A DNA stretch of 64,000 bases from Phorcus lineatus (Eukaryota > Mollusca > Gastropoda > Trochida > Trochidae): positions 26,261,429 through 26,325,428 of the forward strand of contig OV121097.1 of NCBI GenBank assembly GCA_921293015.1, given 5' to 3'. Positions 1 through 13,205 of the stretch are shown in pieces. Each line of letters opens with the position of its first letter. Within the stretch, counting starts at the first letter, position 1. A program made the translations under genes and the position numbers. The notes beneath the pieces were generated by a model. It was not told where the DNA came from. It ran no database searches and worked only from the letters and a program-made list of their open reading frames with translations.

Positions 1-3000
1 CAAATAACAAGTGCCTCCTTAAGGGGCAGGTGATCACTTGCGTGATAACGGTGTTAGTCTCTACACCGAAACGTCGCAATCCATGCAATAAAGGAGTTGA
101 CTATCCATAAGAACTTGTTCTTCTTCTTCAAATAACAAGTGTTTCAGTGTTTTGAATAACATGCTTTTGGTCCTCAATGGGTTTTGATGAGGAGACATTC
201 TTTATGTTAATGTACTTGTCTATTCAAGACGTTGAATAAAAACATTGAGACGTACATGTAGTGTAGCTGAGAAATTACACAGTCTACAATTCAAGACAAC
301 ATCGTCTTTGTTTGAGTACTGTGGTATTCTGGTTGAATTTGAAGTTTGTGTAGATTGGCTAGAAGTCATTTTTTTCGAAACGACTCAACTCCAAATTTAT
401 TTCAATTTGATGAAAAATACAATTCTAAGGTTTTTACTATTGAATTGAGTCTTGTGAATTCAGTTTGTGAATATCAAATCATAAGTTATACGTCATTTTA
501 TATCAATAGAAAATAAAAGTTAATAATGCAATCACATTTTGTATCACCTATGCAATGTTGATGGAATGAGCCCTACACCTTGTTATGTCAGATGCAATTG
601 TACAGTGTATGTTGATCATTTGCATTTGGTCAATTATGCAACAGTCTTTTCATCCGCATAGTTCTGATAAGAATAGACGTCTTGCTTGCATAGGTAATTT
701 AGCACTACCTATGGCAGAACAAAAAATAGGATCCTTAAAGATAACATAGCTCAAAACCATTGGCACACTAAAAACTCTTACTTAGCTATTGTAGAGGTAG
801 ACTGTGACTATCTAGTGCAATCTGGTGATATAGTTTCAGTCGCAGACACTATGGTTCTCTGGAACTTGTCGGTTTTCTAAATTCCGAAACTCAATGCATA
901 AAGATGGAATAATATAAGTGTTCTTGTAATTGAGACATTAGAAGTAAGACAACGTTAATTCCGGTACTGATGATTGTTTCTGCCAGAAATGTCTATCCTA
1001 TGAACTTTCTTATTAGTCTCCTGGACGCTGTGTTGTTATGCCTACTGTTTTGTTATACATTTGTGACATGATCCTAGAATAAATGACTGCAATAAGCTTA
1101 AGGAGAAAATAAACAACTTATTGTTGCTGATAACAATCAACAACAAGATTGGAAATATGTACATGTACCCTTTACTATTAAAATAATTAGAAATAGTTTT
1201 TTATCAAAAAAATTATTTTTAACAATTCAAATGGTTCAAAACAGTTGCACACATTATGTGGACTGTGTATGAATAAGTTCTAGTAATGTGCTACCCACTT
1301 TTAACTGGGGAGATTCAAATCAAATGGAATGTTCACATTATTCTTTTTTTCGTTGTTAACACTGTATCACGAGCACTAAAAAGCCCCATCAATAAGAGAT
1401 ATATAGACAAAGTAAACATTGATTCAAATCCAGTCAGTCATTCCTAGATTCTCAATTCAATTCAATTAGAAAGAAATCATGTGAATATTATTTGGTATTT
1501 ACTTAAGAATATAATTGTTTAATTGCTTAGCAATCTGTTATTCAATTGTTCATTTTGAAGTATGGGCTATTTATGTCAGAGACGAAATGCAGAGGTATAA
1601 GTAAATTCCTGTTTTGATAAGTTTACTCTCATTTTGACATTTATCAAGATTCGAAATGTGCCTGAATTCGCAAGAAAATAAAGGGTCGATCTCTTTACCA
1701 GCTAATGATGTGAGCATGAGAAATTGAAAGTTATCCACCTTCCAGTTATCTGTTTAAAGTTCTTCTACCGTTGAACGATGAAGACCTTCTTGTATATACA
1801 GCTAATTAATTCTCTATTGGCACAGTTTTGGCATATTCTTATATCGTTTCAAGCAACTGGATTATAAGGTGAAATTAGGTAGCTTTTATTGCTTAAATTT
1901 TGAACACAATAGAGGGGGATGTTGAGGGTTTTGTCTGTTTTTCACAATGTGTTGTGTTGATCTTAAATTATAGATAAAAGTTATAAGAATTAATGTACAG
2001 TGTTAAATCACATTAGGTACAATTGTACTTCACTCACGTCTCACTTAATTGTTATTTGAACTTGATTTAGTGTTCTCGTACAGCCAATATTGCTCTATGT
2101 TCTGAAAGCAGGCTGCATACATGGACGTGAATGTAATGAGGAAGCAATAATAAAAGTGATTCCTTATGATTACCCAAACCCACGCCTTCTAAAACGTTGA
2201 TAAATTTATAATCCTAAACAAAAATTCGTTTTGTTTCTATGATGCATATATCTTTGCTTAGATGGTATCATTTTTCTAAAAGCTTCTCAAGAGAATAATG
2301 AATTTGAATTTAAGCAACTAAATAGGGCGTTTTACCACATCTCCATATTGCAAAAGTAATACATTATTATGACGCATTCCTCAAATGAATAACTTGCTTT
2401 GGTTACACCCTTTAGTTATATATAATTGATTACATACTCTTGTTTCGAATTCGAAATTATTGTCATTAAGATGCATGTTAACAGCACACAAAATACTTAT
2501 TATGTGAACTTGCTAAGGGTACATGTTTTAAACATTTGTCTTATTTCATATTTCATTTGATAAGGGAGATGATAAGAGCACAAAAATCATCTCTTTATGA
2601 TGCATCAAAGGTGTTAGATTGATGGTGTTGGGTGTTTTTGAGGAAGCGTCTTCAGAGGCATCACTCAAGCAAGTGATCTGTTAATTATTGAGTCAATATT
2701 TGCACTGAGGTCTTCTGATGGAACTCTTAATGCCACTCACTCACTAATATATTACGTCAGTACATTTTGTCATAGCTTCACTTACCACAAATTATCAATC
2801 AATCAAGGAGAGAATCACCTGTTTTGTTCACATTTACATTCAAATTGTTTGTATTGTCGGATTGTTATTGGTTGTTATTAATGTATATGCTTATGGTTAT
2901 TATTGTTATAGTTTTGTCATTATGTTACCAGTTAAGTTTCAGGACAACGTCCTTTCTCCTAACTCTCCTGTTGTATTTCAATCCCGAATTCGTTAATGGT

Positions 3001-4277
3001 TTTGTATTTATTGTTTGATTAAACGTTTTATATTCATATAAACATGTAATGGTATGAATTATTGTCTTATAATGTTGAAGGGAACCTATCAGACAAATAA
3101 TTATCCAAGTAGAGCAATTATTCTCTTAATTCTCTGAATTTAGATATTAGAAATAGAAACGATTCTTCAATCTCTTTGCAGATTATATTTCCTTCCATGG
3201 GGGAATGATTCGGATAATAAAACCTTTAGCTGTTGCTTTTTGTTCCTTCACATAATCACACGTACGTGAAAGCATGAGAAGTGAAACTTTTTGTCAACCA
3301 AATGTTTGTTTGCTTACAAATGACATTAACAAGACCGCTGTGCTTTACTTGAAACAATGGCTTTTATAAAGTCTCCTCATAACTTCATTTCTATATCGAA
3401 CTTGTTTCAAGCTTGATGTCACGCTTTGCTTATATACGAGTTGTGCGATGGCAAATCAATTGCTTGAGCGTGGTTGTAGATTCGTTTATCCTATAACTCG
3501 TCATATAAGACCCTTAATCGATTGAGAATATCTTGGGGCTTTTTCATTATAGACAAACTGTCTGCCTTTTTGTCCCAAACATAGCTTTGAATCTTATGAA
3601 GCTGCAAAATGAGTACTGAATAAACAATAAGCAGTGTTTTAAAAACATGCTTTTGGTTTTCCAAAGTGATTTGATGATAAGAACTGTTTTCTAGCATGCC
3701 TTTGAAAACAAATAATTGAAATGTACATTAACTGTACATATATTCCATGTTTTAGTGATACTGGTTGCCTTTGGTTTGTGTGTGGAATAGCCATTTTAGA
3801 TTATTGTAGATCTGTGAATATTACACCATGGGCTAATCATGCAGCCAAATTTAGGTGCAACTTAAAAAAGAAGCGTTGATGAAGTGATGCAAAGTCGATG
3901 TCATGTAAGATGCAACTACATGTCGATAACTTAAAGAATCTCCATCATTCAATATTCATCTCTTGTGCAAATATAATTAGTTCGGTTATAGTGTGATAAA
4001 AAATAGTGCGGATGTATATAGAACTGCCTATGTAATCTAACATTTGCAAATGTAGAACTAGAAGCGTATGATAATATAATCCTGAAAGATGCTTTGTAAA
4101 ATGTAAGCATAATGTTAACGTTAGGTTTACAGCATAAGATGAACGTTCATGTTTTTAGTATTTTCAATATTCATTAACTTTTCAACTATCTTAAGATCCA
4201 TACATCAAGCTTTCGATCTAGAGATATTCCGTGATTTTCATGTTATTCTAAAAGGTTTTTTATGAAGAGATTTAAGA

Positions 4278-4400
4278 ATTGTTTTACATTGCTAATGTAT
4301 CTATCGATGTATAACAGCAACAAATTGTATAAATTCGCAGCGAGTTTATACAATTTGTTGCTGTTATACATCGATAGAGGCACAACACATGTAAAACAAT
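4278..4400. repeat. Nearly perfect palindrome, 123 bp
   Basis: The inner arms 4301-4333 and 4345-4377 are perfect 33-bp reverse complements around an 11-nt centre. The outer arms 4278-4289 and 4389-4400 are perfect 12-bp reverse complements. Two 11-nt unpaired segments sit symmetrically between them. Copies C and D lack it. A block at 4927-4942 repeats the inner motif 'gtataacagca', suggesting that both belong to one inserted element of about 0.7 kb. Confidence 0.92.
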
Positions 4401-5061
4401 CCTTATAATTACAAAATCAATTCTATTTCCAAAGATTTTCTGAATAATTTTAACAAATCTTGAATAATTGTCGTAAACATTACGTTAATTTGCAATTCTT
4501 CATACACAACTTTACATGGAGGAATCAAAATTGAGAAATTTATGTACTAAAACGGATGAGGATTTAAATTATTTTTTCATAGCATTGACGCTAATGCAAT
4601 CAAAGTTCATCTTAACTCGGGTCCACATTTTTGGACTAACCCTCATTAGCATATAACGTGACATTCAAAATCGCTACCGTTTGCGAAACGATTCGAGTTA
4701 TCAAACTTCAGGACTCGTAATGATTTAAATCAAGATTTTCAGTGAAGGTAATTTTTTCTCTTGGGAGACGATATTAATATCTGGTTATCAACGCAGTAAT
4801 GAAGATGATAAAATGCGTACATTTCATATTTTACAAAAGAACCAAAGTAACGCGCAGTTGTCATAACCGGACTAGCCGTCGCGTCAGTTCGTTCAGTTAG
4901 ATTGTGACGTAACAAAGTATGAATGCACGAGGTATAACAGCATATAATTTTGTCTGCATTCATCGAGAAATGGTTGTATGTTTTTGAGATCCATCGTCCA
5001 ATAAGAATCGCCGAAAAACGTGTAACAACATCATTTTGTAATAATTATTCAAAACATCTCA

Positions 5062-5296
5062 ATCAATTTCTTTATTTCGGTTGATATTTAGGCCATCGGC
5101 CTACAACAACATAGAATACATAAATATTAACAAACATAATGCACATGCGTATACATCAAGACCTATAAGATATTTATGTAATAACTGATTCTCGAAATTC
5201 CATAGCATGGTAAATGTACATTGCAAGTTTTCTAATGCATTCTTCATTTTTATTTGACATTAACTCAATGACGTGGTGTCTTGTCCTTATCGCAAC
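5062..5296 (-). mobile_element. 5'-truncated LINE-like 3' end with 15-bp target duplication
   Basis: 235 bp flanked by identical 15-bp direct repeats 'attcaaaacatctca' at 5047-5061 and 5297-5311. The reverse strand ends in a small stem-loop (ggccgatggcc) followed by an A-rich tail (aaataaagaaattg), as in 3' ends of non-LTR retrotransposons. Tandem copy D keeps the uninterrupted target at about 14784, which is an empty site. The LINE family is not identified. Confidence 0.75.
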
Positions 5297-8200
5297 ATTC
5301 AAAACATCTCACTAACTCCATACAAATACTAATTACAAAGCAATCATTTGTTTCCAATGAAAATAGACAGAAGCCGAATGTGTATGCCAAAGCCTATTTC
5401 TATTACTATATACTATAATACTATTTGATAATCATTTTAAACACTATCGAATTTCGCCTTCTACTTGCTTCCGAATAGTTTCCAAAATAAGGTTTGACTA
5501 TTTAAAGTGTGTCATTTTCCAGATTTCGTTCAGAATGACCTTTTGTTTACCTTTAAAAAGGCTCTGCTGAACTGGTAAGCATGAAAATGTCACAAATAAT
5601 AAGAACTTCTCGAGAGAAATGTAACCATTCATAAGTCATGGAGTGTTTATTCTCTGTCTGAGATCCTCATCATTGGCGTATCGAGGAGGAAATCAGGGGG
5701 AAAGTAGAATTTTATTCTATTATATTATGATTACAAGTGCTTTCATTGGCCGAATCCCAACCGGATGTCCTGGCAAATTACCGCACCGTTGAATTGCGAT
5801 AGATGTTTTGATGAATTTGAGTTTTACTATTTCATTCACTCCACATTAAGAGAGAGAATGTGGGACTTGATGTGAGATTGATTGTAGACGTAGACCGAGA
5901 CTTTGTAGCACTAGATGGGTGATATGGATTCAGCCATAGACCTTATGGTTCTTTAGAACTGGTAAGGTTTCTTTATTTATTAAAGCAACCCATAAAGAAA
6001 GAATAATATAAGTTTTATCGTAATTGGGAAATTCGAAGTAAGACAACGTTATTTTCTGTGCAGATAATTGTTTCTGTCAGAATTGTCTATCCTATTAACT
6101 TTCTAGTTAGTCTCCTATACGCTAAGTTGTATTGCTTTTCTTTTGGTTGTTCATCAGTATCATGTTTTACTAGAATAAATGACTAAAATATACATACGGA
6201 AACTATGGAAATCATAAAAACTTTAGTTGCTAATGAAATCAACAAGTACATGTATGTAAATATATAAGTATATCGTATACACCAATTTAAAACCACTTTT
6301 CATCCAAAAAAGATGATAATATCAAAGGGAGATCATTTACTCTTGAAAAAAATATGTGGAGCGGGCGCATATAGGTCATTTATGTCCCAACGTCTCCCTT
6401 AAATCCACCTACCAGCCAATATGTGGACTGTGTAACGACTAATTCTATTAATATACGAGTCATTTAAACTGTTGAGATTTGTTCAGGGGAGATTAAGATT
6501 ATATCGAATGTTCATATTATTTGAGTATTTTTCATATACTTCACACCCTGTCATAGACACCTAAAGGTCCGATGAAAAAAGAGGTATAAACCAAGTAAAC
6601 ATTATTCTGAATCCTATGATTCGTTCCTATATATGCACCTAGCTCCGACACGTAGTTTGTGGTTTGTGAAAGCATTTTAAAACTTTAAATAAATGCGTAA
6701 GTACCTGGCAGTCCATTATTAAATTTTTAATTTTTAAGGATTTTTCTAGTGTACATGTTATGTTAATGTTAATGTAATGCTAATTATAGATTGTTGTTTC
6801 ATGAAGGGGTGTTTGTGGTTTATTTGTGTCTACAATAAATTGTGTTGATCTTCAAATATAGAGTTATAGAGATATGAGTCCTGTGTTGCATCACATAACG
6901 CACCAGTGTACATCACTTACGTCTCACTAGATTGTTATTTGATCTTGATTGAGTGTTTTCATTCAGCCATTATTGCTTTGAAGTTTTTAATTATGCACAT
7001 TCTGAACGAAAAATTTGTTTTTGTTTAATTATACACATATCTTTCTTTGATGATAGCGTTTTATCTGTAAAGATAAAATGCAAATAAATGAATTCAATCT
7101 GTACGCGACTACAGAGAGTTCAGTCGGACCTAATCTGTACATCATTTTGATTTCACTTTTAAAGAAGTATTTACTTTGGGTGTATACTTGAGTTGTTTTC
7201 AAATTGGCAACATACTCTTGCTTCGATTTCAACATTGTCTTACTAAGATATAAATATACATGTAGAGCAAGCGTATGAGTTATATGGTGACGTGGTTAGG
7301 ATTTCATTTTCAACATCAGTCTTATTTCGCCTCTTCGTGGGAGAGAAGATGAAGGTTTAAATAAACTTCCTTTCATTATGCATCAAAAGGAAGTTAAAGG
7401 TTGTTTTGAAGGAAGCACCTTCACAGGCATCACTCAGGCTAAGGATAGTTCATGATTGAGTCAATATTTGCACTTAATATCCTGACACAGCTCATCTCGA
7501 CCAATGCACTAATAGAGTACGTCCATACATTGTCGTCATAGCTTTCGTATCAAAGCATTTGTTTCAAAACATCAAAAGTTTTCACTCTTAGAAAAAACAA
7601 ATATTCTATTACACAAATTCAATCTTAGAAGAATAAAACAAATTGTTATTCATTTTCTTTTTAGAACCACAGCAAAGAAATAATTCAATTTTGATTTATA
7701 CATTATTATTATTTTGAAACGTAAAGTAATTGTTAAAGTAAGATAAACAGGTTAAATTTGTCTTACTCAATAACGTGAACTTTGCCTGTAATTTTACTTT
7801 AACATATTTTCATATTGGGAACAACTAATTTACAACAAATTTGAAAGACAGTTAATATTAAATTTAAGTGCATGTATACATTTGCGAGAAGGAGTTACAT
7901 GTAGGTTGTAATTTCCCATTTATAGATGACATGCCTTGTTTGAACCGTGGCGTGATTACCTATGGCAGAGTTATTGCTATCTTACGACCTTTGATCGATA
8001 GATCTGTAATTCCATGTGACACGTTATAGAATTTTCTATATTCAACGCATTTTAGCTTTTCCATTAAGGGTTTTCATTTAAAACAAGTTTCCGTTTCCAT
8101 AGTTACTGCATAAACACGTGACAGTCCTGGTTATGATGTAATGAAATCATCAATTCATCATTAAGATTAACAAAACATGTCCCGGATGTAATTTCTTTTC

Positions 8201-8924
8201 GAGATTACATCAAATAGAAAAAAGGGAGGTTTAGAAGGTGAGTGGAAGCATTTTGGTCATGTGTATTCAATCTTCATCTGATGCTTATCATGGTTGTACG
8301 ATTGCCCATGGTAACGGTGATTACTGACGTTAATTAACATAAACATTCATGCAGATGTTACTGGTTTGTCTGAAGGTGATTAATCATGATAATAACATGT
8401 ATTGTAATGGCAGCAATCAAGCATTCGTTCATGATTGTATGATAAATTGATATATGCATATAAACATGTGATGGTATTGCAAATCGTCTAACAGCTTTGA
8501 GAGAAACCCAATCAACGATGTATTGTCCACATATAACAATCATATATTTCTGAATGTAAATGTTGGAAAAGAGTTGATGATTTATTCCGATTTGCAGCTT
8601 TTAGTCGAACTGCAGATATAAATTCCATTCCTTTGAGTAATGAAATGGGCATTAAAACTTTCAATTGAATCATCGTGTATTTGAGAACAAAAGTTTGTAT
8701 TGGACTTTAGAGAAATAGTTGGCTGCAGTCTGGCGTTGTCTGCATTCGATTTTAAAAAGCTTTTATGATTATCAGAAAGCGAACCAAACAGCAAATTACA
8801 GAAATGCCACTCCCTCGTACGTGGAAACTGATACGTTATCATCAATGGCATTAACTCCTAACCATTTTGATGATTATGTTGCTTCATATAATCTGCAGAT
8901 GGCATAAACAGTGAAGCTTTAGAA

Positions 8925-11900
8925 AAGTCATGGGTTATATGCACACGAGTGACATTACTAAAATCCGCTATGCATTGCTTGCAGCAACAGCTTTCATATA
9001 ACCTCCCCATAACCTCATGCAAATATCGAGTCTGATGCCATGCTGTGCTTTTATATGGGTTGTGCGAACAGTTATCAATTGGTTGAGCAGGGAGGTACAT
9101 TCTTATATCATTTAACTAGTAATATAAGACTATTTATCTATTGTGAATTCTTTGGATCTTTTAATCATGGACAGTGTGTCAAGCCTTTTGATTTTCCCAA
9201 GCGTAGGTTTAAATAATAGTTTAGTAAGAAGCTGCAAATTGAGTACTAAATAACAAATTACCAGTGTTTTGAACAACGTACTTTATGGTTCTCAAGGTGT
9301 TTTGATCATAGGAACTTCTTTTTTGTTGTTGTCTCAAATCTAAGCATGGCATTGAAGTTGACAAAACTAAAAAAAGATTAGAACATTTACTGTACCTGCA
9401 TAATAACAAAGTCTACAATTCAAGAAAACAGCTACCATGTTTGAGTATTTTGAGATTCTGGTTGCCTTTCTAGGGTCCGTAATATTGCCAGAATAATTCT
9501 TTGTGATACATCTAAAAATTTATTTTCGTGTGAAATTCTTGTTGAAGTCGGTCTTTTTATACTGAAGCATTAGTTAATAATTCAGTCACATTTAGCTGCA
9601 ACTTAAGAATGGCAAAGTTGATTACGTGACGCCTACCCCTTGTCATGTAAGATTCAACTTCATGTTGATTTATTTACATAATCCAAATTATTCAATATTC
9701 TCCTCTTGTGCGAATATCCGTTTAGTCATGATGAATATTGGCGTTGTAATTGCTAATTTAATTTCCCACTTGGCAATTATGGTAATATTATGCTAAAAGA
9801 TACATTAATGAACATGTCTTGCGCATCAAAACACCTTACTCTAAATTGAGACATAATGTTTTTAATGTAGACGTTTACATTATTTTCCATATCCTGTCTA
9901 TCCAAATAGAAAAAAACATCCCTACATCAATCTGTCTATCTTATTCATCCCGAATTTACAAGAGACATTCAGTGATTTTAGTGATATTCTATCTACCCCA
10001 TGTGTCAAAACACCAATTATGATGATATAATTCAATACGTCTCACATATTCATATCAAAATGTCGATTAAATGTTATTGATTTCAATGAAAATCACATTA
10101 CAAAGCAAAATACGTCACGTACTCAGCTTAACTTAACATTAATCCTTAACATGCTTGATAAATGTTAACCTTGATATAGTCACTCTATTGAATGGGTAAG
10201 CATTTGGAACCTTGAACAACTACTCACACAAATCATGAAGTTTGTCCAAAACCTCACAGAATGTTTCTTTAGGTGAGATATCTGTCTGAAATCTTCACCA
10301 TTTGCTTAGTTTGGAAGACGAAAATAGCACGAAAAAGGATTACTTTTATTACTGTCCTTTTGCTTAAGTCGAACCCATATCGACTGCTCCATTCATTCAC
10401 TAATGTGTAAAGAAAGGCAGAAAGTTGGAATTATAGAGATTAAAGACGTCGACTGACATTTGGTAGAATTAGACTGAGGGATATAAAGTCAGTCACTGAC
10501 ACTTTGGCTCTTTGGAACTGGTAAGGTAATTCATAACTAAAGGCATTAATGTTTAATGACGTTAGTTTTTAATATAATTCATTAATTGATGTATTAATTA
10601 AGTTAGAAGACAAACAGCATTTCCTGTACATAAAACTGTAGCTGTCAGACTTGTCTGTCCTATTAACTATCGTATTGTTTTCCTGGAGGCTATGTTGTAT
10701 TGCTTTCTGTTTGGTTATACCTCTGTGACATGTTCTACTTGTATAAGCTAATGATCATCAAAAGTCATGATCATCTTAAAAATGTCTTTTTAGATCATTC
10801 AAAAACGATTATGCTTTCAAAGAGATATAAATCACTATTGAAAACAATATGTGGACGGTATATAAATCAATTCTGTAAGTATACGAGCAATCCAAACTGT
10901 TGAATAACTTCTGGGAGGGATTATGATAACAGGGAATGTTCATATTATTGGATCATTTTTCATATGCATCACACTGCATCATATACACTATTCCTCTGCT
11001 CCAGGTTTGGAAATGTTTCGTGAAAATTGTAAGAGCTCATTTAAATCTTTTGCAAATTATTTGCTGAAATAAATAAATGCATACATGCCCATGTGTTTCT
11101 TACATTATCAATTTTAAAGACTGGGCTGTTAATTTCAGAGACGAAATTGCATCAAGTCTTAATGTGATGACTTTCAATCTACATTTATGAAGATTTTAAA
11201 TTTGCCTGAATTAACAATATGAATAAGAAGGTTTGATCTCTTCAAACAGCGAATGAAGTACGATTGACATTTTGACATTCATCCAGCTTCCAGGTGACCT
11301 CGCTTCTTAGGATCAAGATGGTCATTTGATCTAGACAAACTACTGGGGGGACTTCCACAATTCTTTTTGGTGTTTTGTACAGAATATGATAAATACTATG
11401 AGGTAAGGTCAACGTGTTTGGACTGAGAGAGAATTCAAGATAGGGATTATGCTTTAGTCAGTGCATAAGATGTAGCTCAGAGGATCCATCTTCTACAATA
11501 TGAAGGAAACCGTGGGTGAATGGTCTTCAGTTCTCTTAATTGCCTCTGAAGAAGAAAGTCAAGTGTGTAGTTGTATCGTGTTTAGTTTTCTAAACGCTAT
11601 CAATATATTCCTAAAGCTTAACATTTAGTGAAAATAAATTGTGAGATTCAACCAAAGACAATTTGTGAAAAAGTCAACTTTCGTTTTCCAGTCGTTCATC
11701 AACTAAACTTACATATTCTTTACAAAACTACTTTTACAGTTGAAAATAAAGATCAGTTTATGAAAATACAGTGTGTTGATCTTCAAATATAGAGCTATGG
11801 ACATATGAGAAGTAAGTAGCATTTTCATACAGCCATTATTGCTTTAACGTTTTTAGATATGCAAATTCTAAAGGAATATTTCGTTATCGTTTTGTTATAG

Positions 11901-13205
11901 AAATACATGTGTCTTTCTTTGATGATGGCGTTTTTCTTTAATAACAAGAAAAAGCAAACAAATAAAGTAGTTTTTAAGCGACTAGAAAGAGTATAGTTTG
12001 ACCCGATCTCCGAATTACAATGGAAGTACGTCATTGCGACTTCACTTTTGAAGAATTATTCATTTTCATTTTATTTATCTTTTTATCACACCGTTTAGTC
12101 ATATCTAAATTGGTAACATACTCTTGTTCCGATTTCAAAATTGTCACATTCAGCTTTATGAGTTAAGCACAACAATGGCTTGTATCATGACCAAGTTAAG
12201 TTTACATTTTCAGTAACGGTCTAAAATCTTCTCTTCATTAATTCATCCCTGATTGGAGACACGTTGAAAACACACAAACTTTCTTTTGATGATGCGTAGA
12301 AGGAAGTAAGATGAATGCCTTTTGGTGTTCTGAAGGACTACAGAGGCATCATTCAAGCAAGTGATCCTTTCATGGTTGAGTCAATATTTGCACACAGATT
12401 CCCCTTTGCAGCTCTTAACACGACCCACCCATCTATAGATTAAGCCAGTACAATGTCGTCTTAGCTTGGCTTTCCTCGCATTTGTTTCAACACTTCAAAA
12501 TTATCAATCCTGAAAAATTTATATTATGCACAAAAAGACCATGCTGAAGTAAAGAATGAAGTTTTTTTTCAGCCAAATGTATGAACATGATTCAATTTGG
12601 AAATATTAATCTTTATCTTTTTGAGACAAAAATATGTATCAAGCAAATTAAAAGAGGTTGCGTATTTATTACTCATTAACATGTAAGTTTACCTGAAATC
12701 TTACTATAACGTCTTTTCATATTGTGAACAACCCATGTACATCTTATAAAGAAAGATGAATATGAGCATTAAGTTAAGGTTAAATTGTATAATTTCATAT
12801 TTGTAAAAGTCACGCCTGGTTTCTAACATGGCGTGATTCTATTTGACAGGGCTAGTATTATCTCAAGACGTTTGATCGATAGTTCTCTTAATTCCATGTG
12901 ACACTTTAGGGACTTTTCGATATTCATCGTATTTTAGCTTTTCCATTAAGGATTTTCATTTGCAACAAGGTTTCGTTTCTATGGTTACTTAATAAACACC
13001 TGAAAATAAGAGGCATCACTGTTAACGTTTTCCTTTTTATAAATCAGTCCTGGTTATGATGTAATTAAATTATCAGTTCATTATTAAAAATAACAAAACA
13101 TGTCCATGATAATATTTCATTTCGAGATTAAATATGATAGAAAATATCAAATAGAGTAAAAAATTAAGTTTGGACGGCGAGTAACAGCATTGTGGTCAAG
13201 TCAAG
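8925..13205. repeat. Tandem unit copy C (most complete reference copy)
   Basis: Contains every landmark block in order and lacks the insertions found in B and D, so its 4.28 kb is the best estimate of unit length. The block 12820-13190 aligns with 7925-8265 in copy B ('gatcgatag', 'aattccatgtgacac', 'attttagcttttccattaag'). Confidence 0.75.

Larger units (their letters stand above)
3300..8920. repeat. Tandem unit copy B (longest, with insertions)
   Basis: Runs from the 'gtttgcttacaaatgacatt' start block through the block ending at about 8270. It is longer than copy C because it contains about 780 bp (roughly 4260-5020) with a perfect palindrome, a 235-bp LINE 3' fragment, and about 650 bp at 8270-8920 that I could not align to the other copies. 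Confidence 0.7.

Noticed and set aside
8582..9100. Overlapping open frames of 62-89 codons in the upstream region
   Set aside because: Located at the join of tandem copies B and C; not conserved in the other copies and with no recognisable domain.
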